Origin: Clostridiaceae bacterium
Lineage (GTDB): Bacteria; Bacillota; Clostridia; Saccharofermentanales; DTU023
Direction of reading: 5' to 3'
Assembly: GCA_012841255.1 (NCBI GenBank)
Contig: DUUZ01000110.1
Coordinates: 1-14,706 of the forward strand
DNA length: 14,706 bases
Shown here in pieces: positions 6,874 through 14,706 of the stretch (the first letter of the stretch is position 1; every line of letters starts with the position of its first letter). The position numbers and the translations under genes were made by a program. Under the pieces are notes generated by a model. That model was not told the origin of the DNA, searched no databases, and saw only the letters and a program-made list of their open reading frames with translations.

Positions 6874-7188
6874 TCAGCCCTTGATCGATTCGATCAGGAC
6901 CCGCGTGTAGGGCTGTCTGTGGCCCTGCTTGCGGCGATAGCCCTTCTTGGCTTTATATTTGAACACGACAATCTTCTTGCCGCGCCCGTGCTTGACAATT
7001 TTGCCTGTGACACTGGCACCCTCGAGAACCGGTGTACCGACTCTCAAAAGTCCGCCTTCAGAAAGGGCCAGGACTTCCCCAAAGGTCACATAGTCCTCGG
7101 CTTCCCCCTCGATGGTCTCAATGAAAATCTCATCGCCTACGGAAACACGGTACTGTTTTCCGCCTGTCTTGATGATGGCATAGCTCAT
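6874..7188 (-). CDS. rplU: 50S ribosomal protein L21
   Basis: Large-subunit protein that binds 23S rRNA. The 104 residues are the normal length and start MSYAIIKTGGKQYRVSVGD, the L21 signature, with the basic RNA-binding region KHGRGKKIVVFKYKAKKGYRRKQGHRQ at about 67-93. The ATG has a strong AAGGAGAG site about 8 bases upstream. It is the first gene of rplU-prp-rpmA-obg; the promoter is at 7278-7307 and the roughly 80-base leader can fold (see the leader entry). Downstream it nearly touches prp. Confidence 0.98.
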   Translation of the reverse strand: MSYAIIKTGGKQYRVSVGDEIFIETIEGEAEDYVTFGEVLALSEGGLLRVGTPVLEGASVTGKIVKHGRGKKIVVFKYKAKKGYRRKQGHRQPYTRVLIESIKG

Positions 7189-7270
7189 ATGCGGTCTCTC
7201 CTTTTACAAGTCTCGCCCGATCTGGGGTTGCTGCTTCTTCACAACATTAAAAACCCCGCCGGAGCGGTCG
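7189..7270 (-). ncRNA. Candidate L21 leader (cis-regulatory 5' UTR structure)
   Basis: From the predicted start near 7270 to rplU, the minus-strand RNA can form a long hairpin: GGGGT (7253-7257) with ACCCC (7224-7228), then, after an internal bulge, TGTTG (7242-7246) with CAGCA (7229-7233) around an eight-base loop. Just before it is a short CCGC-TCCG-GCGG stem followed by GGTTTTT, a possible weak terminator that uses the same G-run and so could compete with the long hairpin. An L21 leader is a known RNA family upstream of rplU in low-GC Gram-positives; I infer membership from position and foldability only. Confidence 0.5.
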
Positions 7271-7277
7271 CCGGAAC

Positions 7278-7307
7278 ATCATACGACAGGAGGACCTGCC
7301 CTGTCAA
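7278..7307 (-). promoter_or_regulatory. Promoter of the rplU-prp-rpmA-obg operon
   Basis: Minus-strand -35 TTGACA (7302-7307, perfect) and -10 TATGAT (7278-7283, one mismatch) with an 18-base spacer. The -35 box begins 10 bases after the stop codon of the ABC-F gene, and no terminator separates that gene from the operon, so ABC-F transcripts may also continue into rplU. Confidence 0.85.
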
Positions 7308-7317
7308 ACACTTTGTG

Positions 7318-9207
7318 TTACGCTTCCGCCGCCTGCGACATCTCTTCTTCCAGCTCCAGATAGTCCAGGTAGAGGACATCCAGGATCTCCAGAACCTCAG
7401 CATAGCGCTTGTAGTCATCCGGCCGGTGCAAGGCGGTATCGGCAGCCTCGAAAGCCAATTGTTCCGCTTCCAGCTCCCGGATTTCCCTCTCCATTTTACC
7501 CAGCCTTTCACGCCGGCCGGCCCGGATCCGCCGCAGCTCCTGTGCTGAAAGGGGGGAATCAGGCTTCTCTTCTTCCCTGTCCCTGGCCTTTTCATCTTCC
7601 ATGGCCTTCAGGTGTTCCCGGTACCAGTCCTCATAGGTATCGAAGGGGCGGATCTCCTTGCCCGCAAAGCCGATGGCGCCCCGGATAGCGGCCTGGATGA
7701 AATAGCGGTCGTGGCTGACAGTCAGGACCGCCCCGGAAAAGTCGTTCAGAGCCTCCTCCAGCAGGCGGCGGGATTCAATGTCCAGGTGGTTGGTCGGTTC
7801 GTCCAGGACCAGGAGGTCCGGCCGCAGTTCCAGGATGGAACCCAGGTAAAGGCGGTGGCGTTCACCGCCCGAAAGGGAACCCAGCTGTTTGACCAGGGCC
7901 TCTTCCCGGAAGCCGAACTGGGCCAGGCGCTGCCGGACCCGGGTCTCGGAGGCGGGGAAGGAATCCGCCAGGAACTCGTAGACCGTCTGGCTGTCATCTT
8001 TGAACTCCACGTTCTGGCCCATAAAGGCGATGACCGGATCGCCGAAGAGGCGGATCTCCCCTTCGTCCGCTTCGGCCTCGCCCAGGAGGATGCGAAGAAG
8101 GGTGGTCTTGCCGCAGCCGTTGGGGCCCAGGAGGGCCAGCCGGTCCGAAGCCTTGATCTCCAGGTTGGCATCCCGGAAGAGCAGGCGGTCAAAGGAAGCG
8201 GAAAGGCCCTGGGCCTGGATGAGGAGGCGGTCCTGATCCTTTTTCCCCTCCGGTGCCAGGAAGGAGAAGGACATGCGGCGATTGGGATTCTTCTGATCCA
8301 CCAGAAGTTGCATCTCATCCTTCAGTTTCTTCACCACCTTCTCCCTGGAGTGGTAGGATTTCATCTTCCGGTGCGAGAGCATGGTCTGGGTCACCTCCTG
8401 CTCCCTTTGAATCCGCCCCGCCAGGCGGCTGATCTCAAGGCCCAGCCGTTCCTCCCGGGCCTGCTTTTGCTCCATGGCCTGGCTGTAGCCTCCCTTATAG
8501 GTATAAAGCCGGCCGTTTTCGAGCTCGAAGATCCGGTCACAGACCCCGTCCAAAAACCAGCGGTCATGGGAGATGACAACCAGGGCCTGCTGCCGGCTGG
8601 AAAGGTAGTCCTGGAGCCAGTGGATGCCGTCGTAGTCCAGATGGTTGGTCGGTTCGTCCAAAAGCAGAAGTTCACCCGGTTCAAGAAGGAGGCGGCCCAG
8701 GGAAACCCGCATCTGTTCACCCCCGGAAAGGGTCTCGTAAGCCTGGTTCATCTGTTCTTCGGAAAGGCCCAGGCCGGCCAGAATCCGGGCCAGGCGGGCC
8801 GAGTAGTCGTAGGCCCCTTCTGCTTCCAGCTGATGCTGGAGCTGGCTGTACTCCCCGACCAGGGCAGCCAAAGCCTCCCCCTCTTCATGCTGCATGGCCT
8901 CCTGCAGGACCCGTGTCCGCTCCTCCATCCGGATGAAGCGGGGATTCTCCAGAATGGCAAATCCCTCGTGATCGTAGGCCAGGGGCCTTTGGTCCAGCAT
9001 GGTGACCTGGATGCCGTCCGCCCGGTAAAGTCTGCCGCTGTCAGGCGGGAAACGGTCGGTCATAAGCTTCAGGAGGGTGGATTTTCCCGTCCCGTTCCGG
9101 CCGATCAGACCGATGCGGTCACCGGCATCGATGGCAAAGGAAATCCCCGACAGGACAGGCCTGCCGGCAAAGGCCTTGCTTATGTTTTCTGCCTGGACGA
9201 TACTCAT
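7318..9207 (-). CDS. ABC-F family ATPase (ribosome-associated translation factor type)
   Basis: A 629-residue soluble protein with two ABC ATPase domains and no membrane segments, so not a transporter. Domain 1: Walker A GRNGTGKST (36-44), signature LSGGEQ (160-165), Walker B LLLLDEPTNHLD (180-191). Domain 2: Walker A GPNGCGKTT (361-369), signature LSGGER (445-450), Walker B LLVLDEPTNHLD (465-476). Between them is a charged helical linker (about 240-310) like the P-site tRNA interaction motif of this class, and residues 530-629 form a charged likely coiled coil. The layout recalls YdiF/Uup-type housekeeping members, which act at the ribosome; an antibiotic-protection role cannot be excluded from sequence. 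It has a GGGGAAAGAG site before the ATG, an extended -10 promoter, and the ribosomal protein operon downstream in the same direction. Confidence 0.93.
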   Translation of the reverse strand: MSIVQAENISKAFAGRPVLSGISFAIDAGDRIGLIGRNGTGKSTLLKLMTDRFPPDSGRLYRADGIQVTMLDQRPLAYDHEGFAILENPRFIRMEERTRVLQEAMQHEEGEALAALVGEYSQLQHQLEAEGAYDYSARLARILAGLGLSEEQMNQAYETLSGGEQMRVSLGRLLLEPGELLLLDEPTNHLDYDGIHWLQDYLSSRQQALVVISHDRWFLDGVCDRIFELENGRLYTYKGGYSQAMEQKQAREERLGLEISRLAGRIQREQEVTQTMLSHRKMKSYHSREKVVKKLKDEMQLLVDQKNPNRRMSFSFLAPEGKKDQDRLLIQAQGLSASFDRLLFRDANLEIKASDRLALLGPNGCGKTTLLRILLGEAEADEGEIRLFGDPVIAFMGQNVEFKDDSQTVYEFLADSFPASETRVRQRLAQFGFREEALVKQLGSLSGGERHRLYLGSILELRPDLLVLDEPTNHLDIESRRLLEEALNDFSGAVLTVSHDRYFIQAAIRGAIGFAGKEIRPFDTYEDWYREHLKAMEDEKARDREEEKPDSPLSAQELRRIRAGRRERLGKMEREIRELEAEQLAFEAADTALHRPDDYKRYAEVLEILDVLYLDYLELEEEMSQAAEA

Positions 9208-9237
9208 GACTCTTTCCCCGTTCGGTAAACCGCAAGT

Positions 9238-9246
9238 ATTCTATCA
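9238..9246 (-). promoter_or_regulatory. Extended -10 promoter candidate of the ABC-F gene
   Basis: Minus-strand TGATAGAAT: TAGAAT at 9238-9243 (one mismatch to TATAAT) preceded by TGA (9244-9246). No good -35 is seen at 16-18 bases. The predicted start near 9231 gives a leader of about 24 bases. The same TGnTAGAAT string occurs before the DUF4364 gene. Confidence 0.5.
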
Positions 9247-9300
9247 TGAGCAAGAGACAGCGTGGTAAACTGGACAGGATTACATGTGCGGAGTTACAAG

Positions 9301-10908
9301 ATGAAAGAAGATTTCCAAGGCTATTGCGAAAAAGACAGGCCCTACAGCCTGCCTGCCTTCGACAGCGAAAACGTGATCCGGATAGGGGCAAAGGAAGCGC
9401 GGGCCATCACCGGCCAGGCAACCCCGGATTACAGCCGGATTGCGTCATTCATCGCGCCCGGAAAAAAAATCTTCTTTGTCGGCATCGGGGGCATCAGCAT
9501 GTGCGGCCTGGCCGAACTCTGCCAGCATGAGGGGGTCATCTGTTCCGGCTCCGATCCCAGCAGCAATGCCCGGACCAAGCATCTGAAAACCCTGGGGATA
9601 AGGATCGTCCACGAACACCGGAAGGCTTCCATCGATGAGGCCCGGCCGGATCTTCTGGTCTACTCCAAGGCCGTCTTCGATGACAACCCCGAACGCCTGC
9701 GGGCGGCGGAACTGGGAATCCCCTCTGTCGAGCGGGCCGTCTTCCTGGGCGCCATCAACCGGCTTTTCCGTAAGGTCATCAACATCAGCGGCACCAACGG
9801 GAAATCCACAGCCACGGCCATGTGTGCCCTGATGCTGACCGGGTCCGGCATCGACCCCACCGTCCATCTGGGAGCCGAACTGATCGATTTTGCCACCACC
9901 GTCCGCATGTCCAAGACCCGGCCCCGGGAACTTTTCCTGTCCGAGTCCTGCGAATTCAAGAGGGGTTTTTTCAACTACGAGGGGACTGCGACCGTCATCT
10001 TGAATCTGGTTCATGACCACATTGATGCCTATGCCGGCCACGACGACTTCATCATGGCCTTTGCCCAATATGCGGCCCTGCAGCCGGAAGGCTCCGTCCT
10101 GATTCTTCCCGCCTATGAAAGCCATACAGTGCAAATGCTCCGCTATGTGGACGACATCCGGCCCGGTCACCTGGACCGGCTGGAGCTCCTCTGGTTCGGG
10201 GGCGAAAAAGACAGGTCTCCCTCTGGCCGCCTCCCCGACTACTATTACACGGAGCTTGTCTACAACGATAAGGGGGAACCCTCCTGCGACATCTACAGGG
10301 ACGGAGAGTTCCTGACCGATATCACCTTGGGGATCCCGGGGGAATTCAACGTACAAAATGCCATGGGCGCCCTGGTGGCCGCCGATCTTGCGGGGGCATC
10401 CCCCGACAAGATCAAGTCCGCCCTCCGGTCATTCCAGGGAGCGGAAGGCCGCTTCACCCGGGCCGGCAGTTTCAACGGAGCCCAGGTCATCATCGATTAC
10501 GCCCACCACCCTTCCGCCGTCAAGGTGACTGTGGAAGCCGCCCGCCACCTGCCCGCCAAGAGGCTGTGGATTTCCTTCCAGCCCCTGACCCACAGCCGGG
10601 TCCGCGGTTTCTTCGACGACTTCGTCGATGCCCTGCTGGATGTCCGGCCTATCATGCTGTCCGAGATCTACGACGACCGGGAGCGGGACCGGTCCATCAG
10701 CTCCAAAGATATCGCAGATAAGATCAATGAAAGAGGCGGAGAGGCCCAGTTCTTCCAGACCAATGAGGAACTAGAGGCCAAGCTTCGGGAAATCGTGGAA
10801 CCGGGGGATGTGGTCCTCATCATGGGGGTGGACCTGCGGGATGTCGGTGACCGGCTGACCGGACGGACGGACCATATGAAAAAGGCCCCCGAACCCACTC
10901 GTATTTAG
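9301..10908 (+). CDS. murC: MurC-type Mur ligase (UDP-N-acetylmuramate--L-alanine ligase), divergent
   Basis: Probable cytoplasmic ligase adding L-alanine to UDP-MurNAc, the first amino-acid step of peptidoglycan synthesis. The 535 residues show the three Mur domains: N-terminal Rossmann FFVGIGGISMCGLAELC (58-74), central ATPase with P-loop GTNGKST (164-170) and ACEY-like SESCEFKRGF (214-223), and C-terminal domain with DYAHHPSAVK (399-408) and FQPLTHSR (426-433). It is longer than the usual 460 or so, mostly through about 50 residues before the Rossmann fold. Several MurC hallmarks differ: GTNGKS for GTHGKT, THSR for TYSR, MGVD for MGAGD. The ATG at 9301 has GGAG seven bases upstream; an in-frame GTG at 9262 lacks a site. 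It stands alone, divergent from ABC-F. It could be the sole MurC or a related ligase of other specificity. Confidence 0.78.
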   Translation: MKEDFQGYCEKDRPYSLPAFDSENVIRIGAKEARAITGQATPDYSRIASFIAPGKKIFFVGIGGISMCGLAELCQHEGVICSGSDPSSNARTKHLKTLGIRIVHEHRKASIDEARPDLLVYSKAVFDDNPERLRAAELGIPSVERAVFLGAINRLFRKVINISGTNGKSTATAMCALMLTGSGIDPTVHLGAELIDFATTVRMSKTRPRELFLSESCEFKRGFFNYEGTATVILNLVHDHIDAYAGHDDFIMAFAQYAALQPEGSVLILPAYESHTVQMLRYVDDIRPGHLDRLELLWFGGEKDRSPSGRLPDYYYTELVYNDKGEPSCDIYRDGEFLTDITLGIPGEFNVQNAMGALVAADLAGASPDKIKSALRSFQGAEGRFTRAGSFNGAQVIIDYAHHPSAVKVTVEAARHLPAKRLWISFQPLTHSRVRGFFDDFVDALLDVRPIMLSEIYDDRERDRSISSKDIADKINERGGEAQFFQTNEELEAKLREIVEPGDVVLIMGVDLRDVGDRLTGRTDHMKKAPEPTRI

Positions 10909-10923
10909 CAGATTCGGGGGCTT
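10879..10923. terminator. Bidirectional terminator between murC-like and exported-protein genes
   Basis: GCCCCCGAA (10885-10893) pairs with TTCGGGGGC (10913-10921), extended by a G-T and an A-T pair (10883-10923), around a 19-base loop. On the minus strand the stem is followed by five T residues (10879-10883), a good terminator for the 10950-11507 gene. On the plus strand the tail is TTATC, weaker. The TAG stop of the murC-like gene (10906-10908) lies in the loop. Confidence 0.82.
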
Positions 10924-10949
10924 ATCGCTCCTTGGGGCACTTATTTGGT

Positions 10950-11507
10950 CTAGCCAATGGGCAGGGCCATTTCGTCACACTCCCCGACTAAACTAAAACC
11001 AAAATAGTAGCCGGTTTCAGCATCGTAGAGGCCCGTCACAGTGGCATCCTTGTAGAGACCGCGCTTGGTCATGAAGCCGTTGGGATAATAGGCGCTTACA
11101 ACCCAGACCAGACGATCTTCATCAATCTCGGTCGATCGACTTTCTTGATAGATCTTCAAGTAATCCCCATAGCGCATGACTTCCTTGGAAAGAAGCTCTG
11201 CTCCCTGTGAGGCCAACTTCACCTCATCAATACGTTGGTCAACATCGAAAAGTTCTTCCGGCAGGTCAGCTTGTCCCTTGAAAATGGGTTCGGGATTATT
11301 GTCGAGAAGATGGCGCTTGTCGCCTTCGACAAGATGCGCATCTTCTTCCGGGATAAGCTCCTTCTCCCGCTCCCCGGCCAAAATCAGATCCGAATCAGGA
11401 CTTCCTGCGTGCGACTCTAAAGGAATAATCGTGAGTGCCACTACGAAGACGGCTGCAGCAAACACTAGGGCCAGTACCATGAGCCCCGTCTTTTTCTTGC
11501 TATTCAT
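10950..11507 (-). CDS. Exported or membrane-anchored protein of unknown function
   Basis: I do not recognise this 185-residue protein. It starts with a positively charged N-terminus (MNSKKKTG) and a hydrophobic run to about residue 29, ending LESHA-GS. S-H-A before the gap could be a signal peptidase I site after residue 34; otherwise it is an N-terminal anchor. The mature part is acidic at first (DSDLILAGEREKELIPEEDAH), then helical, and ends with an apparent beta-rich unit: RLVWVVSAYYPNG, a turn, ATVTGLYDAETGYYFGFSLV (about 132-173). The D-A-E-T-G-Y pattern resembles the end of PepSY-like modules, but this is only suggestive. The ribosome site is weak (AAGGGAAG, about 12 bases before the ATG). 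Its G+C content appears lower than its neighbours', and it is bounded by a terminator and an AT-rich pocket, so it is probably a single-gene unit. Confidence 0.7.
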   Translation of the reverse strand: MNSKKKTGLMVLALVFAAAVFVVALTIIPLESHAGSPDSDLILAGEREKELIPEEDAHLVEGDKRHLLDNNPEPIFKGQADLPEELFDVDQRIDEVKLASQGAELLSKEVMRYGDYLKIYQESRSTEIDEDRLVWVVSAYYPNGFMTKRGLYKDATVTGLYDAETGYYFGFSLVGECDEMALPIG

Positions 11508-11646
11508 AGCCTGTCACTTCCCTTCTGTGGAGAGGTCATCACATCCACATATTAATACTATAATGCAAATTTTCCATGTTTCTCGAATATTCTTTATATT
11601 CATTTTATCCTCTTTTGGGGACATATATAGAAAAAACCCTCACAGC
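11508..11646. other. AT-rich intergenic pocket upstream of the exported-protein gene
   Basis: This gap is clearly richer in A and T than the rest of the window. On the minus strand TATAGT and TAATAT near 11560-11575 are possible -10 boxes for the downstream gene, but no -35 with good spacing was found. A run of six A (11631-11636) reads as T6 on the minus strand after the ftsH terminator. I see no coding potential here. Confidence 0.4.
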
Positions 11647-11670
11647 AAAGGCCACCCGGGGGCGGCCTTT
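11647..11670 (-). terminator. Intrinsic terminator downstream of ftsH
   Basis: A stem of ten pairs with arms AAAGGCCGCC and GGTGGCCTTT on the minus strand, closing a tight loop of C and G residues. The one non-Watson-Crick pair is G-U on the minus transcript but A-C on the plus, which favours minus-strand use. TTT ends the stem and a T6 run follows nine bases later (11631-11636). It lies 23 bases past the ftsH stop. Confidence 0.75.
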
Positions 11671-11693
11671 CAAAACATCAATTCTTGTCCGGA

Positions 11694-13622
<1,929 letters not shown>

Positions 13623-13669
13623 ACCAATCAGTAAATCCTAAAATATATTGTATTGCTCTTGGGCTGTCC

Positions 13670-14200
13670 CTAATCCGAAAGGACAACCACGTCCGGCAGC
13701 TCCCTGTAGTAGCCGTCCAGATCAAGCCCGTAGCCCACGATAAATTCGTTGGGGATTTCCATGCCGATATAGTGGACATCGATTTCGACCTGCCGGCGCT
13801 CCGGCTTGTCGAAGGCCGTCACAATCTTGAGGCTGGCCGGATTCCTGGTGGACAGGAGATTGACCAGGTGATTGAGCGTGATCCCTGTATCGACGATATC
13901 CTCGATCAGGAGGACGTGCTTCCCTGAGATATTCCGGTCAAGGTCCTTGTTGATCTTGACAATTCCCGTGCTCTTCTCGCCGGCATAGCTGCTGACGGAC
14001 ATGAAGTCAATCTGGCAGGGGACATCCAGCTCCCTGATCAGGTCGGCCATAAACATGAAAGATCCCTTGAGAACGCAGATCAGGTAAAGCTCCTCGCCCT
14101 CATAATCCTTGGAAATCTGTTTCCCCAGACGCGTGACAAATTCACGGATCTCTTCACGAGAAACAAGTGTACGATCGACTTTCTTAGCCGTAAAAGTCAT
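13670..14200 (-). CDS. hpt: Hypoxanthine phosphoribosyltransferase
   Basis: Purine salvage enzyme: hypoxanthine (or guanine) plus PRPP gives IMP (or GMP) and pyrophosphate, in the cytoplasm. The 176 residues show the family's landmarks in order: the LKGS pyrophosphate loop (44-47), the flexible SYAG catalytic loop (70-73), the PRPP motif VLLIEDIVDTGITL (96-109), and the base-binding end KPERR, then NEFIVGYGLDLDGYYRELP. Length is normal. GGAGG sits about 10 bases before the ATG. The hpt-ftsH order is conserved in Firmicutes, often with tilS upstream; here tilS is absent and an M29 aminopeptidase gene lies upstream instead. Confidence 0.97.
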   Translation of the reverse strand: MTFTAKKVDRTLVSREEIREFVTRLGKQISKDYEGEELYLICVLKGSFMFMADLIRELDVPCQIDFMSVSSYAGEKSTGIVKINKDLDRNISGKHVLLIEDIVDTGITLNHLVNLLSTRNPASLKIVTAFDKPERRQVEIDVHYIGMEIPNEFIVGYGLDLDGYYRELPDVVVLSD

Positions 14201-14298
14201 TCCCTTTTGCCTCCGTCAGTTCAATTGCGAGAGTCATAATTACCGATTCTGCCGGAACGATGGGGAGGCGTACAAACACCCCCCCAGAATCCATATGC

Positions 14299-14307
14299 AT
14301 TTTAACA
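14299..14307 (-). promoter_or_regulatory. Extended -10 promoter candidate of hpt-ftsH
   Basis: Minus-strand TGTTAAAAT: TAAAAT (14299-14304) preceded by TGT (14305-14307). No recognisable -35 at normal spacing. The leader would be about 90 bases and includes a run of seven G that can pair with a later CTCCCC to form a six-pair stem. No terminator was seen between the aminopeptidase stop and this site. Confidence 0.4.
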
Positions 14308-14345
14308 CAGGCCCCCGCGCAGCAGTATCGAACGCAACAGCCCGG

Positions 14346-14706
14346 TTAAAAGGCCCATTCCCCATTGCAAAGGACAGGGACAGGATCGCTTCCCTCCTTG
14401 TGGCCGGTCACATTCAGTTCGGAGCTGCCCACCATGAAATCGATATGAATCATGGATTTGTTTGAGCCCTTTTCCTTCCGCTCCTCCTCGGACAGGGCTG
14501 CCCCGTCTTTGACTGCCTCGGCATAGGCCTGGCCCAGGGCAAAGTGGCAGGAGGCGTTCTCATCAAAGAGGGTGGACTTGAAGAGAAGACCCGAGCGGGA
14601 AACCGGCGAGGAGTCGGCGACCAGGGCCACCTCGCCCAGGCGGCGGGCGCCCTCGTCCATATCCAGGATGGCCTCCAGGACCCCCTTATTCTGACCGGCG
14701 TAAAAA
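14346..14706 (-). CDS. M29 family aminopeptidase (AmpS/PepS-like), C-terminal part only
   Basis: Metal-dependent aminopeptidase that removes N-terminal residues from peptides in the cytoplasm. The last 119 residues are in the window and the frame is open to the edge, so the N-terminal two thirds lie outside. The fragment opens FYAGQNKGVLEAILDMDEGARRLGE. Three groups of metal ligands of the M29 family are visible: the glutamate of LGE, the histidine of NASCHFALG 29 residues later, and the H-x-D of IHIDFMVGS 33 residues after that. These spacings match characterised AmpS-type enzymes as I recall them. The first ligand glutamate should be in the missing part. The gene ends at a TAA and is followed by hpt in the same direction after about 145 bases. 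Confidence 0.93.
   Translation of the reverse strand, partial: FYAGQNKGVLEAILDMDEGARRLGEVALVADSSPVSRSGLLFKSTLFDENASCHFALGQAYAEAVKDGAALSEEERKEKGSNKSMIHIDFMVGSSELNVTGHKEGSDPVPVLCNGEWAF

Noticed and set aside
7612..9228. Long plus-strand open frame (538 codons) opposite the ABC-F gene
   Set aside because: The minus strand encodes a full ABC-F protein with all motifs; the antisense frame is open because of GC-rich codon bias, and its translation shows no recognisable domain.
9262..9300. Earlier GTG start for the murC-like gene
   Set aside because: No Shine-Dalgarno precedes it, whereas GGAG lies seven bases before the ATG at 9301.
9445..10356. Minus-strand open frame of 303 codons opposite the murC-like gene
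   Set aside because: Antisense shadow of a gene with clear Mur ligase motifs; its sequence is low in complexity, with many G, D and Q residues, and has no good ribosome site.

Overview
The window looks like a chromosomal segment from an anaerobic, fairly GC-rich member of the Clostridia (Firmicutes). Four signs point there: a CIRCE-controlled groES-groEL operon; a rplU-prp-rpmA-obg cluster in which L27 has the Prp-cleaved N-terminal extension; a DUF4364 protein, a family I know mainly from Clostridia; and a rubredoxin-flavodiiron protein pair, typical of anaerobes that detoxify oxygen. No phage, IS element, tRNA, rRNA or CRISPR array was seen. Almost everything is housekeeping, and coding density is very high; the longest gap is about 190 bases.

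Layout from left to right. 1-1993: groEL (3' end outside the window) and groES on the minus strand, with a sigma-A type promoter and a CIRCE operator. 2004-2657: a CvpA-like membrane protein, minus. 2766-3335: a DUF4364 winged-helix type protein, plus, divergent from cvpA and convergent with the next gene. 3375-4821: flavodiiron protein and rubredoxin, minus, with a promoter before rubredoxin. 4927-7307: obg, rpmA, prp and rplU on the minus strand (transcribed rplU-prp-rpmA-obg), headed by a strong promoter and a structured leader. 7318-9207: an ABC-F ATPase, minus. 9301-10908: a divergent MurC-type ligase, plus. 10950-11507: an unrecognised exported protein, minus, followed upstream by an AT-rich pocket. 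11694-14706: ftsH, hpt and the C-terminal part of an M29 aminopeptidase, minus.

Several genes form functional sets. GroES/GroEL and FtsH cover protein folding and membrane-protein quality control. L21, Prp, L27, Obg and ABC-F all act on the ribosome or its assembly, and Prp is the protease expected to trim the L27 encoded by the next gene. Rubredoxin would pass electrons to the flavodiiron protein for O2 or NO reduction.

I did not find a convincing new multi-gene system. The items most worth a second look are the L21 leader, the terminator-like hairpin between rpmA and obg (where obg has no visible Shine-Dalgarno), the MurC-like enzyme with altered signature motifs, the unrecognised exported protein, and two convergent terminators whose loops hold the stop codon of the plus-strand gene.
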